A program made the translations under genes and the position numbers. This document shows positions 46,428 through 57,457 of a stretch of DNA of 64,000 nucleotides, one piece after another (the stretch's first letter is position 1; each line of letters opens with the position of its first letter). This stretch comes from Agelas oroides (Eukaryota; Porifera; Demospongiae; Agelasida; Agelasidae). The stretch spans positions 6,635,754-6,699,753 of the forward strand of contig OX422191.1 in the NCBI GenBank assembly GCA_949130485.1, read 5' to 3'. The notes below the pieces were generated by a model. The model worked only from the letters and a program-made list of their open reading frames with translations, had not been told where the DNA came from and ran no database searches.

Positions 46428-47464
46428 GATGTAATACTATGATTATGTTTCAAGCTATACCTAGTCTAACATCAATGCAGCAAACACAAGTACAGTTTCA
46501 GCTGAAGCAAGCGACCCTAAAGTATTTTCATCAAGTTAATTGTCAGATTCTAGATTACAATTTACTGCATAACATTGCATTCTCGGTGCTTTTATCACTG
46601 ATGTTGTGAGAAGATATCCTATACTATCAAAGCTTTGTGTATCAGAATATAAAAGAAAACACTGCTTAATGTATATGTACATTAGCAAGTTTCTTTATGA
46701 TATGTACCATACCACCAGATGTTTACTTAAACAATATCCTTTTGACTTAGTGGGGCTCCTTTTCTGGCCAAGTTATTGTGGGTAGCAGTAGTTGCTATTA
46801 ATATTCGTACACAACATAGAATTTCCAGCAGGGAAAGTCCAAATATAATTATGGTGGTAACTGCAAAGTCTCATATAGTTTTTAATGCTAGATGTAAGTA
46901 TTTATTGACTTTAGCTATAGCTATATTACTTTCAGCTCAAAACCAGTTAATTTCTCACTCAGTTTTCCGTGACTATAAATAAGCAGTTACAATGCAACCT
47001 GACTCCTGAAGGCACTCACTGCAGAGGAAGTGGATTATATAACTATCATAAGAAGATGCTTAAACAGCTGTAGCTAGAGGTGATACTCTTGTCTTTGCCT
47101 TAACATACTCGCCCACCAGACTGTTTAGAACTTGGCAACCTTTCTTAATCAATCAGATTACACCTGGTCACCCTGTATGCACGTTTTTCATTCTTGCAAT
47201 TATCATGTGGATCTTCAAGACCAACGCCCTAACTTGTCATGCAATAATCAAAAATGTAGCAGTTTGTAAATGTAGCAGTTTCCTCTTGGTCTCCTTGATG
47301 ATGCCTTGATGCTTCGGCTCCTTTTAGATTAGAATGGCAGGCATTGACATGTGCTGAAGGAACACCGAAAGGGGGTCCCAAGTTTACAGTGGAGATCGAG
47401 GAGGGGTGGGAGGCAATCTTAAAACTGCAGTTACTATCAGTGGAGTTCCATGGTGATGATATTT
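46428..47464. other. no supported gene; presumed upstream region of gene D
   Basis: This region is divergently placed before gene D. It contains only a weak piece of the dispersed repeat near 46775-46805 (GTGGGTAGCAGTAGTTGC). Short ORFs lack motifs. Confidence 0.4.
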
Positions 47465-47925
47465 TGATGGCTACAATCACAACTGCTGCCACCCACACTG
47501 CATAGCTTATGTCAACTCACTTGCTCTACAACAAACATCCAAGAAAATCCAAATGCAGGATAGCCATCTGGCGGTAAGTTGTCGTAAGTAACTACAATTT
47601 GCAACCAAATATGGTAAACAATTTGAGGAAAGTCAACTAAGCAAAATGTTGTATTAGTTAATAGTATGAGGACTTAGTATATAGCTTGAGCAGTATAAAG
47701 GCAGTAGAGATTTTGTTGCTCATTTTTCTGGTCAGTTTCACCGAGCAGACTATATACTGCCTAACAAGATGTCTGTCCTCCCTGGTTCACACATCTAGCA
47801 CTAGGTCCCACTCAACCCACTAGAGTAGAACTGAAAGTACTGGACCTTGTCCATATAGTGTACAGTACAGTACTACATACTAGTGCTGTTGATGATGTTT
47901 ACATTGAAAATGTGTCCTTGCTCAA
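47465..47925 (+). pseudogene. degenerate N-terminal cassette of membrane family, copy 3
   Basis: This is the third relative of the 17200 and 42130 cassettes: CTTATGTCAACTCACTTG, CATCTGGCGG, then a decayed signal peptide (LLLIFLVSFTEQT-like) and a QDVC-PPWF start near 47765. It is followed by the 47925-48060 block that is shared with 890-1110. Confidence 0.55.
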
Positions 47926-48060
47926 GGTAATTTACACTGTAAACAAAACAGCTTATAGGAAACATCCTCTTCGCAACTTTCTGTGGTATACACAACAGAA
48001 TCATATGTCTGTATATGGAATAATACCCACCTGTTGCTATAGAAAAATGGGTGAAGTGGA

Positions 48061-49152
48061 GATTATATCAAGACTGCAACTGAAGACACACAAGCTACAT
48101 AATGAGAGGTGTGGTAGTCCACTTTGATTCATTTGGTCTCCATGTTAATGTCAACAGCTCCAGTAACACAATGATGAAAGTGGTTTGGTCTGTCAATCAT
48201 TGTAAGGGGTACTTGAAATCAACTTGTCAAGTAAAGTAAAAATATGAAGCCAGAATATAATTTGGCATCTCTATAATATATGCAACACTGCAACTGAAAC
48301 TACACAGACCTAGTACTGTACAGAGTATTGCCACTCTTGGACAGGTACAGCTATATGTTTGCCACCTCAAAAGTCAACTGATGTGGTGCAGTTTGCTTCA
48401 GTTAGCAATGCAAACTGAGTTTAGAATGGTGCATCTTGCCACCCCTCAGAGAGTCCAGAGGTAAGACATACTATGCACACAGGCAAGAACATTCATCAAA
48501 CAAGATTGTTGTAACATCTCAGGATGTGATTGTGGTGTTATTCAACCCCCATAGCAGTCATGGAGATCTACTGATGACTTGGCTACAATCAGATCTACTA
48601 CCCACTACCACTACCCACAGTGAATTGCTTATGTCAACTGTCTTGCCCACAAAAGAATAGCCAACAACACCAAAAGCAATATGATAATGTATTTGAAACC
48701 ATCTACCAATTAAGTACACACCCTTTAATGGAAAAAGCATGTTAATACACAGAGCTAAACATCAAACAGTGGTTCTTTCACCCAAAAAGTATATTCCACA
48801 ACACCAAAAGTAATGTACTTAAAACCACTTAAAACATTTAGCAATGAAGAACATACGCTTAATGGTAAAAGCATTTTGATGTAGTGTACTAATGCAGTAA
48901 ATAGTAGAAAACAAAACAGAGCAAAAAGCTACAAACATAAAAGCGACATATATGTAAAATCTTATTCTTGAAACTATCTACATATTATGCTAAATAGGGG
49001 AAAACCTCAACATCAAGCATTGTAGGATCTGATGCAAATTATTTGCTAACTTATTGAAGCCATATAAAAATGCAAAGCAGCGCACTAAATATGTTAAAGG
49101 AAAGTCAGTTGCAAGTCAGTTGCATGTTGATAAAAACTAACACTGTTCTAAA
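48061..49152. other. noncoding; one dispersed ~130-bp repeat at 48553-48655
   Basis: Apart from the repeat copy (CATGGAGATCTACTG, CTACCCACAGTGAATTGC) I see no feature. The last few hundred bases presumably hold the promoter of the gene at 49153. Confidence 0.45.
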
Positions 49153-49857
49153 ATGGCACTAAGGTTTGCAGTAACTTTTCTGTTGCTTCTGTCAAGTGGA
49201 GCTGTAAAGTTGCTGGCTCAGCAGGCAAGTCCTCCTCTCAAGAAAGTTTGTACAAATGAAACAGAGCAAGATCTTATTGGTGGCTTTTCAACTGAATGCC
49301 TCGATGCTTTCCAAACCTTGAATTTCTCTAATGTTGCATCCATCCTTGATGTTAGTATGATCGTACCAGAGCATGGCACTACACTGTGTTCTGAAGCTTG
49401 CCTTCCATCGCTGGCTAAATTTCTCAGTGTGTGCTACAGCACAACTACTGGGTTTGCTGAGGTGTTTGAAAGAGGAGTGTGCCTGTTTAAGGATAGAGAA
49501 TTGTGCTTTACAGCCATTTTGAACAGTTTTCGGTCTCCATCATCTGACCCTCCATGGGTGCTTAGAGTGTGGTCTGAGTGCTTCAAAAACTTCCCAATGT
49601 TTGATGCTACACCCACTGAAAACTGCACTGGTGGTTGTAGAAGTGGCTTGCAACAAGGCAGAGATGAGCTCGGCTGTTGCATGGATGCTGTTTACAATAA
49701 CTCATTTGTGAGGAGGTATCTACCATTTGCAGAATATTCATTGTGGTCCAAGTGTAGAATAGAGACTCCTGGAGTCTGTAGCTCTGCTTCAGCACCGTCC
49801 ATGGAAATTTACCTACTTGTTGCAACCACCATTTTGAATACTATACTTTTTCACTGA
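49153..49857 (+). CDS. small secreted / GPI-anchored Cys-rich protein
   Basis: The 234-residue ORF starts MALRFAVTFLLLLSS, a clear signal peptide ending near LAQQ. The mature part has about 16 cysteines spread along its length, with CSEACLPSL, CTGGC and GCCMD clusters, and several NxS/T sites. The last 18 residues (EIYLLVATTILNTILFH) are hydrophobic and follow a small-residue SSASAPS stretch, as in a GPI-attachment signal. It is single-exon in the window and unrelated to the membrane family by eye. I recognise no named domain. An extracellular ligand or adhesion role is only a guess. Confidence 0.7.
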   Translation: MALRFAVTFLLLLSSGAVKLLAQQASPPLKKVCTNETEQDLIGGFSTECLDAFQTLNFSNVASILDVSMIVPEHGTTLCSEACLPSLAKFLSVCYSTTTGFAEVFERGVCLFKDRELCFTAILNSFRSPSSDPPWVLRVWSECFKNFPMFDATPTENCTGGCRSGLQQGRDELGCCMDAVYNNSFVRRYLPFAEYSLWSKCRIETPGVCSSASAPSMEIYLLVATTILNTILFH

Positions 49858-50624
49858 ACAACTCTGATTGCTGTGTGATATTGTTGGATACTCATAGCTT
49901 GCTGCGTTGACTTTTGTTGCTTAGAATTTTGTTCAATAGATACACATGTTAAAATACAATAATTTTTTGGCATACTGTGTGTTTGTTTACATCATGCAAC
50001 CAGACTGTGTGATTATTACTGTCAGACTATTGTTTCACTGTGTTTATCAAAAGAGGGTAGCTGGCACAACCAGGCAAAAGAAGTCATCAAATCAGTATAT
50101 GCATGTACATTCCAATAAATAGAATAGTATGCACAAAATGTAGTATTTGCAGCATCTGATTGATAAAATATGGTAAGCCATACGGTGCATGTTGCATCAT
50201 GACTGTGCCATGTCCTCCATGCACAGGGAAGTGATAACATTACGTATATCATGTTGCATGATTTACATGTTCAAAGGTACCGGTATGCCTAGCACTGCAT
50301 GGTAACTGCAACATAATAAAGACAAATGTAGCTCCGAAGTATTTTTTCAGCTGTTTTTGTAGCGGAAGAGGAGGTGGGCAAAATAGTAGTACTCAGGTTT
50401 GCATTTAGAAATGTAGTGAATCAGTATCCTGAGAAAATGTTGATAAAAGGATAAATATGTATTATCATTGCACAGCTAGCCTTAGAACAAGAAACGCATG
50501 CCAACCATGCAATTTGGCAAAATAAGTTTGAGGTGTAATAGTTGCGATTTAGAAATGTAGTGAATCAGTACCCTGAGAATTATTGATAAAAGGATAAATA
50601 TCATTACACAGCTAGCATTTGCTA
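49858..50624. other. noncoding with a ~65-bp direct repeat
   Basis: Sequence at about 50406-50470 (TTAGAAATGTAGTGAATCAG then TTGATAAAAGGATAAATA) recurs at about 50551-50610. No gene is seen. Confidence 0.5.
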
Positions 50625-51052
50625 CAAACTTTCCAGTACATTGCATTCCGGTGTTGGGTCATAATATAAAACACAGTTTCTTGGAATATCACCATAATTC
50701 TAATGAACATGGAAGTGTGAAGGATACAAATAAAACTTTGAAAAAAGGAAGTGTTGTGAAGGCATTGATTACTGATGCTTTATTTAGCAATATTACATGT
50801 TACATTGTTTAAAATTCGTGTGTTGTATATTCATTAAAACGTAACCATGCTGTAGTATGATTAGCTAATATATCCATAAGTGTACACAGGAATCAATCTT
50901 CTTGGGTCTTCATTGACTAGCTCTTTGTCTACTGTGAACTCAGCAGCTGTGTGTTCTTCTGTGGTGGGTAGCAGTGGTTCATACTTCCCTGGGTTTACCT
51001 CAGGAATTATATAATAGGAAGTACCAACTGTTGAGGGAATCATGTGTTTCAA
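50625..51052 (-). pseudogene. membrane-family fragment, mid piece joined to tail
   Basis: The minus strand at 50785-50640 retains the FTTFL / YPF..NYGDIP / YYDPT region with indels. The frame 51000-50861 retains the tail (NPGKYEPLLPTTEEHTAAE and YTYGYIS). The two pieces are in the wrong order for a simple truncated gene, so a rearrangement has occurred. Confidence 0.6.
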
Positions 51053-51942
51053 ATTGTTAAATTGAAAATTCTGGTGTTCAACTTACTCTTTTCACTTTTG
51101 ATTTGCAGAAAATTTTATGTGGGTGATTGGGTTGACATAGCTAAGTCACTGTGGGTGGTAGTAGCTATTTGTAGCCAACAAAGAATAACAATGTAAATGA
51201 AAGTACTGTGGACTGTGCATCGCATGTACAAGTTTACTGAGTTTGCCTACATCCTGCAAGTACAGCAACAAACACAAACTTTTCTTCATAAGAATATGCA
51301 TTGTATTCGGTAAACTTATGTATGCAATGAACAGTCCACAGTTCTGTCATTCTCCAGACAGCATTTCCTTAAATGTTAGAGGACCTAAAGTGCTCGAGTA
51401 TATATACATTAACCACATTTTGTTGTTATGCATATTTGTATTTCAGTTCCTTACACTTCGTATGTCAAAAAGTAACCATCATTTTTTAATTCTAAAAACG
51501 TACATATAACGATGTATGCGGCAGATTTGTTCTTGCCACGCAGGTTATTGTTTACTTTAAATGTAAGGTTAGCTAGAACTTTTCCACTTCAGAGTGCTCA
51601 TCTGAACCCACAAAGACTAACTAAAATTGTGTTACATAAAAGTTTTGTCAATTAATATGAACTCAGATGAAGCATGCAATTCACTTCCTTTTACAATTGA
51701 CAACTCTAATTTTTACTGTACCTACACACCCAACACATACTCATCACACTGGCACCTGTACACACATGCACAGCTAATACTGATTTGAAATTTACCTTTT
51801 CTAGTACTTCTGTTAGCATTATTCAATGCAATGTGCAGAAAAAGGATATACTGACAAACACATGACTACATTTGCATTGGAACTACAGTAGCTGATAATA
51901 GTTTGAATAACTAAAATGTAGAATTCTACAAGTAACTATATA
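51053..51942. other. noncoding; reverse copy of dispersed repeat at 51115-51192
   Basis: The reverse-orientation repeat is recognised by GTGGGTGATTGGGTTGACAT and TGTGGGTGGTAGTAGC. Nothing else is supported. Confidence 0.45.
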
Positions 51943-52577
51943 CTAGCTAAAGGAGCTATATGTGTACACTGAAATAAGCCTTCTTTGATCTGCATTGACT
52001 GCCTGTTTGTCTTCGGTGGCCTCAGCAGCAGTGTGTTGATCTGTGGTGGGTAGCAGTGGTTCGTACTCCTCGGGGCTTATCAGCCGGTCTGGCAGGGAGT
52101 CAATACATGGTTCATCCTCTACATCTGTTCCAGTATGTTTAATAGCTTGCACAAAAGTTTTGTACTTCCTTCTCAGGTACTGGGTGATGCCTGCTTTTCT
52201 AGTCAATATGTGGCAAATATAGCCTTCACGATTTAGTGGCCCACACATAAACTCGTTTAGTAAGGATGCATTGCTTGGTAACAGAAGATACCAGACATCA
52301 CTAAAAGTAGTAGTAGAATTGTATTGTGCAATGTATGGACAAGGTCCATACTCAGTAGTCTCACTGAACTGTTGTAGGTCATACAGAAACCAAGATGCAG
52401 TAATGGGAAGTCTGATCCACAATAGACATGTGAACCAGCATGTCGGCAAGAGCAACCAGTGCTAGATCTGTTGTCAGGAGTGAACCAAGGAGGACAGAAA
52501 TCGCGTTGGGCAGTAGCCTGCTCTGTGAAACTGAATAGAAATGCAAGCAAAACACACTGTAGCTGTACTGCTTTCAT
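51943..52577 (-). pseudogene. membrane-family copy with all TM segments deleted
   Basis: The copy starts MKAVQLQCVLLAFLFSF and carries the CPPWFTPDN ectodomain. A frameshift lies near 52365 (TYNSS/FSETTEYG). The second frame runs through LLNEFMCGPLNREG and then directly into YICHILTRKAGITQ, which in the intact protein is the end of the last membrane segment. Roughly 400 codons are missing at the junction near 52220. The tail (LPDRLISPEEYEPLLP and YTYSSFS) is preserved. Without the frameshift it would encode an ectodomain fused to the tail. Confidence 0.8.
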
Positions 52578-52984
52578 GCTTGCACCTACTGCTACCAACT
52601 AGCGAACAATTTGAACAATTCGTATGTGCATTAGCTATACATGCTTTGTTTTACTACCAGAAGTATGCTATCATGTTATTTTCAACTTTGTGGGATGTGG
52701 GTTGACATATGTTATCATAAGCAATTCACCGTGGGTGGTAGCGTTTATTATTGCAGTCAACATGGACAATGCTTTCAGGTAGTGTATGTGTACTTAGTAA
52801 AGAACAAACGGTTAATGTTGCTTTTTCCCCCTTGTTTGGCTTCACTAACAACAGAGCTATTGAACTTCCAAAACTTTGCATTTTTAAAATTGATAAGAAT
52901 AGTATTAGTTAATGGAGCCATAATAGTAGCATCATGTACAGTTTATGAAGCACAGAATCTGATTGGTTACCTCCTGCAATACAA
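52578..52984. other. noncoding; reverse copy of dispersed repeat at 52687-52755
   Basis: The repeat is identified by GGGTTGACATATG and ACCGTGGGTGGTAGC. The rest has no supported feature. Confidence 0.4.
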
Positions 52985-53690
52985 ATACTAGTAATAAAGT
53001 TAAGACCATGCACCATGTTGAGACGCACAAGTTTAATGCACTAAGCTGTTAGATGAACAATATTATAAAGACCGTTGTCTTTTATGAATATGAAGTGATT
53101 TTGATCACATTTTAAGTACAAATAGCAAACTCTAGACCAATGCTTTGATGCACTATTCTGGTTATAACACTATTTATGCAACTTCTATGTGTGGGAGACA
53201 ATTGCTCAGTATTTACCTTTTTTCCTATCTCCCTTAGCTAGTAGTGTCCCCAAAATTGTTTCCCATCAGAGGGAGCTCACTCTGGCTCTGACTGTGGTTC
53301 TGATGCCTCTCTCCTCACTGACATATGGTGTAACCTTCCATGTGACTAGCTGACATGAGACCAACAACCAACGCATCCTGCCTGACACATCCCTGCCACA
53401 CCATCTCTAATGAGTATGCAACACGACTCGTGGGCAATATTTCAACAGTGCAGATCTTATGCTGCTACTTTTTGCCAGGCAATCACACTTCGACATGGAC
53501 CTGACCATAGCAAGTATCCACCGATTGGAACTAGTGCAGTGCAATGGTACTGACTAGGTTGTATGTAGCTCTTGTGTTGGTCTTACTTTCTAGGACATCT
53601 CCAAGGTGAAAGAAGCTTAGTCTGTTTACTGTGCTAGAGCTCATGTGGTTCAGGTTAGTAATGGTGATGGTCCATCACAACCTACTATGG
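52985..53690 (+). repeat. repeat block shared with 33462-34250 (empty-site copy)
   Basis: This is collinear with the other copy but lacks the 126-bp LINE fragment. At about 53449 the single TGCAGATCTTATGCTGCT continues directly into ACTTTTTGCCAGGC. Confidence 0.65.
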
Positions 53691-54269
53691 ACAAACTATG
53701 CAAAGCAGCAGGGTCTGTCACTTCTGCTGTCACATGAGCCCGATGGGACAACAACTAAGCCAAACTGTATTAAATGTAGACATGGACTTAAGCTTCACAC
53801 TTGCTCGAATGATCCCTGCCGTTTATAAGCATTCTGTAGGCCAGGCAAACTACTTTCTGGTCCCCACCCGCAGAGGTCTAGTCATAACAGTGGCTCTCGG
53901 CTTGGTCAGAGCTCTCTCACAGCTTCCATTGTGCTTGAAGCTGGCAAACTACACATGTACTTGCTGAAGCACAGGCAAGGCAACCCCGTGCATTTGCAAG
54001 GGGTTGCAGGCCATTCTCAGTAAAATAGCTGGAAGTCCGAACTGAATATCTCAAACCAACTCTAGGCCTAGTCAAACGTCTGGAGATCAGTAAGGAACTG
54101 ATACGTGAGTGTGTAACTGTGCCTGGTTGTTGTTGCTGCATGCCACTGCTGCATAATCATTTGATGGACTCGTGCAGTTATGTACGCAAAAATACACTAG
54201 TAGCCACCAAAGGGGGGTGCATTTGCACCCCCCTTACCCCCCCCCCCCCCCCCCCTAAATCCACCACTG
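53691..54269. repeat. block shared with 37665-37960, plus G/C hairpin
   Basis: The segment with GCAGCAGGGTCTGTCACTTC and TAGACATGGACTTAAGCTTC matches the 37.7-kb locus. At 54202-54260 AAGGGGGGTGC faces GCACCCCCCTT, followed by a poly-C run, which is a likely MITE end. Confidence 0.55.
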
Positions 54270-55311
54270 ATTCTATTAGTGGTAAATACCTTTAAACTGT
54301 GCAAAAACAGGAAAAGCTGCCTTGCCTGTGCTTATTTTTGCTAGATACTCTCTACAAGCGCTGCGTTTTAAGTTAGCATCCATGGGCACGCCTACCGACC
54401 ACACCCAGATACCTGGCCACATGTCCAACGTGAGACAGTGTTCCTAGGGTTCACTATACAGCGTGCATGTGTGAGACGACGGTTTGTTCCTATCCACATT
54501 GAAGCACATGCATAGCTACGTGGCAGTGGCACCCAGGGTATGTTGCTGGCTCTAGTTCGTAACGCCTTGTGCAGTTTAGTTCGTTGGTGCCTGCTGCTCG
54601 TCAATTTCGCCGCATGAGTACATATTTCGTGGGCAAATTTGCTTGACCTAGAAAACGGTCACTGACAGAAGCATAAGACGAGTCTGTAGAAACTGCTGAG
54701 TGATGCAGCTACTTATACTTGATTCGATCTGGATGCCGAGCTCGTTCGCTTGTTCAATATTACTATCTACGTCGAGATCATAAGCGATGAATAAATTATT
54801 CTCGCCGAACTCGCCCGCTTTTACTAGAATCAAGATCACACGCTGACAGCCTGCTCAGCGCAGGCATGGAGATCCTGTTCGCCTATAGGACTTACGGGGG
54901 CGCCGGGGGGGGGGGGGATTGACATTACATACGGGGCCGGGAATACAAGGTAACATCTAGGCCTCGCTACCCTTACGTCACGATTACCAAGCCTTCACGA
55001 TTTATACCATGCAAGCTTCACTGCGCTTCGCTGTGCTCAGCAATGATATAGGATACACCACTTTTAGCCTACACATGCCCTTAACGCACCGTATCTCCAT
55101 TTCTGTCCAAGCTGTGAACCCAACTAGCCTTCGTAAGCAGACTCGTGACCTTAACCACGCCCACTCATAACGAACATGCAATAGTCAGCACTCTCGGCTG
55201 TCATCCTGTGGGTGTCCTCACCCACCTCCCCCTGTCCCACCCTTTCTGCTGACGCAGAACCCGCGCGCACTGCGCAGTATGATGTAACCAAAGTGCAATA
55301 TATAGGGTTAA
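54270..55311 (+). repeat. upstream block of membrane-gene unit, copy E (left part)
   Basis: This is collinear with 37965-39260 up to TATAGGGTTAA at 55301-55311, where a large transposon interrupts it. The continuation (GTTAACATACATGGTC) resumes at 63158. A poly-G tract lies near 54903-54917. Confidence 0.7.
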
Positions 55312-56340
55312 TACGGTGGCCGACAAGGGTCAAATTATAACGAATGACGAATACCGAAAACGTAATACTTGGTTCACCGTTTGACCTTCCACCCCCCGCC
55401 CGCGCCTTTTTGTAAACCTAAGGCGCATGTGCACGCATGCGCAGTAAAGAATCAAGCTGGACGCGGAAAAGACAGGCAACACTGTAATCGAGCTAGGGGA
55501 CCGGCAAAAAGTGATCTCTGCTTCCTTGTGGAAGGAGAGGAGAGGTAAGCATCGCTGGACACGATTTAGGTTTTGTTTTTGGGCTTAATTATGTGTGTAT
55601 ATAACTTTAGTGATGTTAGCATAGGCTGGGCCCGATTAGCCACCTGTCCAGTAGGCTAGTTGCGTAAGTAACCATTGCAAAACACAGTTACACGACTTAT
55701 TCAAGTGGCAATACTCCCATGGTCTTCTTTCTGATGCCCTGGGCAGTTTCATGGAGCGCAAAGGGTTGCTTTGCGTGAACCACGTGAGGGGTCTTGACTC
55801 CCCTGAGAAGCTGTTGAAGCTTGATTGTATGCAACTATAAGTATAGTTATAGGTTGTAATGCCTGCACAGTAATGACGGAATTATTTTGCATGGAGCATG
55901 TGCAGGGATCTTGGAATTCCTGAGATCATTTTTCAGCTTGACTGTATATACCTATACTGATAGATATAGGTTGTAATGCCTGCACAGTAAAGACAGAGTT
56001 ATTTTTCATGTACCATGTGCAGGGATCTTGGAATTCCTGAGATCATTTTTCAGCTTGACTGTATACACCTATAAAGATAGATATAGGTTGTAATGCTTGC
56101 ACAGTAAAGACAGAATTATTTTGCATGGACCATGTGCAGGGATCTTGGAATTCCTTAGAACCTGTTGAAGCTTGATTGTATGGGGGTATAGGGATAGGGA
56201 TAGGGATAGGGATAGGGATAGGGATCTTGGAATTCCTTAGAACCTGTTGAAGCTTGATTGTATACACCTATACAGGTAGATATAGGTTGTAATGCCTGCA
56301 CAGTAAAGACGTAATTATTTTGCACACCAGTATATATTGT
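55312..56340 (+). repeat. left terminal inverted repeat with 117-bp satellite
   Basis: The outer 470 bp are unique. From about 55785 a 117-bp unit (GATCTTGGAATTCCT then TAGATATAGGTTGTAATGCC) repeats about five times. Near 55532-55552 an exon-like purine tract ends AGAG followed by GTAAGC, a strong splice donor present in both inverted repeats. Confidence 0.85.
56186..56225 (+). repeat. (GGGATA)n hexamer run
   Basis: About six tandem GGGATA units lie inside one satellite unit of the left inverted repeat. The corresponding place in other units reads TATAGGTAGATATAGG, so this is a local expansion. Confidence 0.9.
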
Positions 56341-56411
56341 GTGCAAATGAATTTATTCTCAATTTTGAATATTACGTGCCATGTTTATACCTTTGTACAT
56401 ACACAATTTAG

Positions 56412-56474
56412 ATGCCTCCAAAACGTAAACTCAGAGGAGGTGTGGTTAGTGGAAGAGGCAGGAAGAGCAGACGA
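56412..56474 (+). CDS. basic first coding exon on plus strand of transposon
   Basis: An acceptor-like TTTAG precedes an ATG whose 21 codons encode a very basic peptide (MPPKRKLRGGVVSGRGRKS, then RR), with a GTAAGT donor immediately after. It lies just inside the left inverted repeat. It may start the second gene of the element and resembles a nuclear-localising N-terminus. Later exons are not identified. Confidence 0.45.
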
Positions 56475-57120
56475 GTAAGTCCAACATGTAAAATTTTGAC
56501 AGCACATGTGAAGTGTGTGGCTGCTAGTACCCAGTTTGTTGGTGGTAGTGTTACTCTTGGCTACAACAGATTTAAAAAATGCCATCCATATATAAAATTA
56601 GATTACTATTATCACAGTACATGCTCATACTTATTGTAGTGCACTGTCAACTGGCAAGGTTTATGATTAGCAATGAATAGCATGTTTCCCCCCGTACAGT
56701 TTGGGATTAATGGCACTCTTGAATGGCATATTTACACTCTGCTTCGCCTCATGCAACATTTACTCGTGCAATTAATCACAAATTCCCATTTCTCCCCACA
56801 ATATAGGTGTTGACCCTTTTTCTGACATGAGGAGTATGTGGAAGATATGGTGAACTGTACATCGCCACCTTTTCAATGAAAAACATAGTTTGCAGTGCCA
56901 TTACTTCTTTTGTACTACATTCTTGTGTCCCATGATCAAGTACACTTAGTGATTATGCAATTTGCATTGTACAGTATACTAACATCATCACAGTGAAAAG
57001 TTGTGAATAATGTTACAAAAACATTCAGCTAACAAGGTGAAGGTAAACATCATCAGCATTGTCAAGAGTGATATCAAATTGCCTGAGTCCAAATGTGTTT
57101 AATTGTGATTTTCGTTACAG

Positions 57121-57187
57121 CTCCAATGTGTTGCTTGATGCAAATATGCACGCAAAAATCAGTGATTTTGGCTTAGCTAAAAAGCAA
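57121..57187 (+). pseudogene. captured protein-kinase exon fragment
   Basis: After a TTTTCGTTACAG acceptor the plus strand encodes SNVLLDANMHAK and ISDFGLAK. This is the end of the kinase catalytic loop and the DFG motif, in the form typical of IRAK/receptor-like (TKL) kinases. The similarity stops a few codons later. It lies inside the transposon and overlaps, antisense, the predicted end of the integrase gene. No other kinase exon is present, so it is probably a captured piece of a host gene. Confidence 0.65.
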
Positions 57188-57457
57188 CCCAGCATCACAG
57201 CTCTCCTTGAAATCAGAGATATAAAAAGGTGGTGGTTTAGAAGCATACAACAGTTTAGCAGTTAGCCAAACTTCTCCATCCAAATCTGTGCACAAATAGT
57301 TCTCAGTTCCTGAAAATTCACAGAGCACGGAAATGAAGGCATAAGAAGAAAAAAAAACAAGTAGTGTTACGTAAAAACCTGTTATTTCTGGCAGAGTGTG
57401 CAGATCATCTGGTACACCAGGAGGGCACCTTGAACCATGCGTTTTCCTAATAATTAC

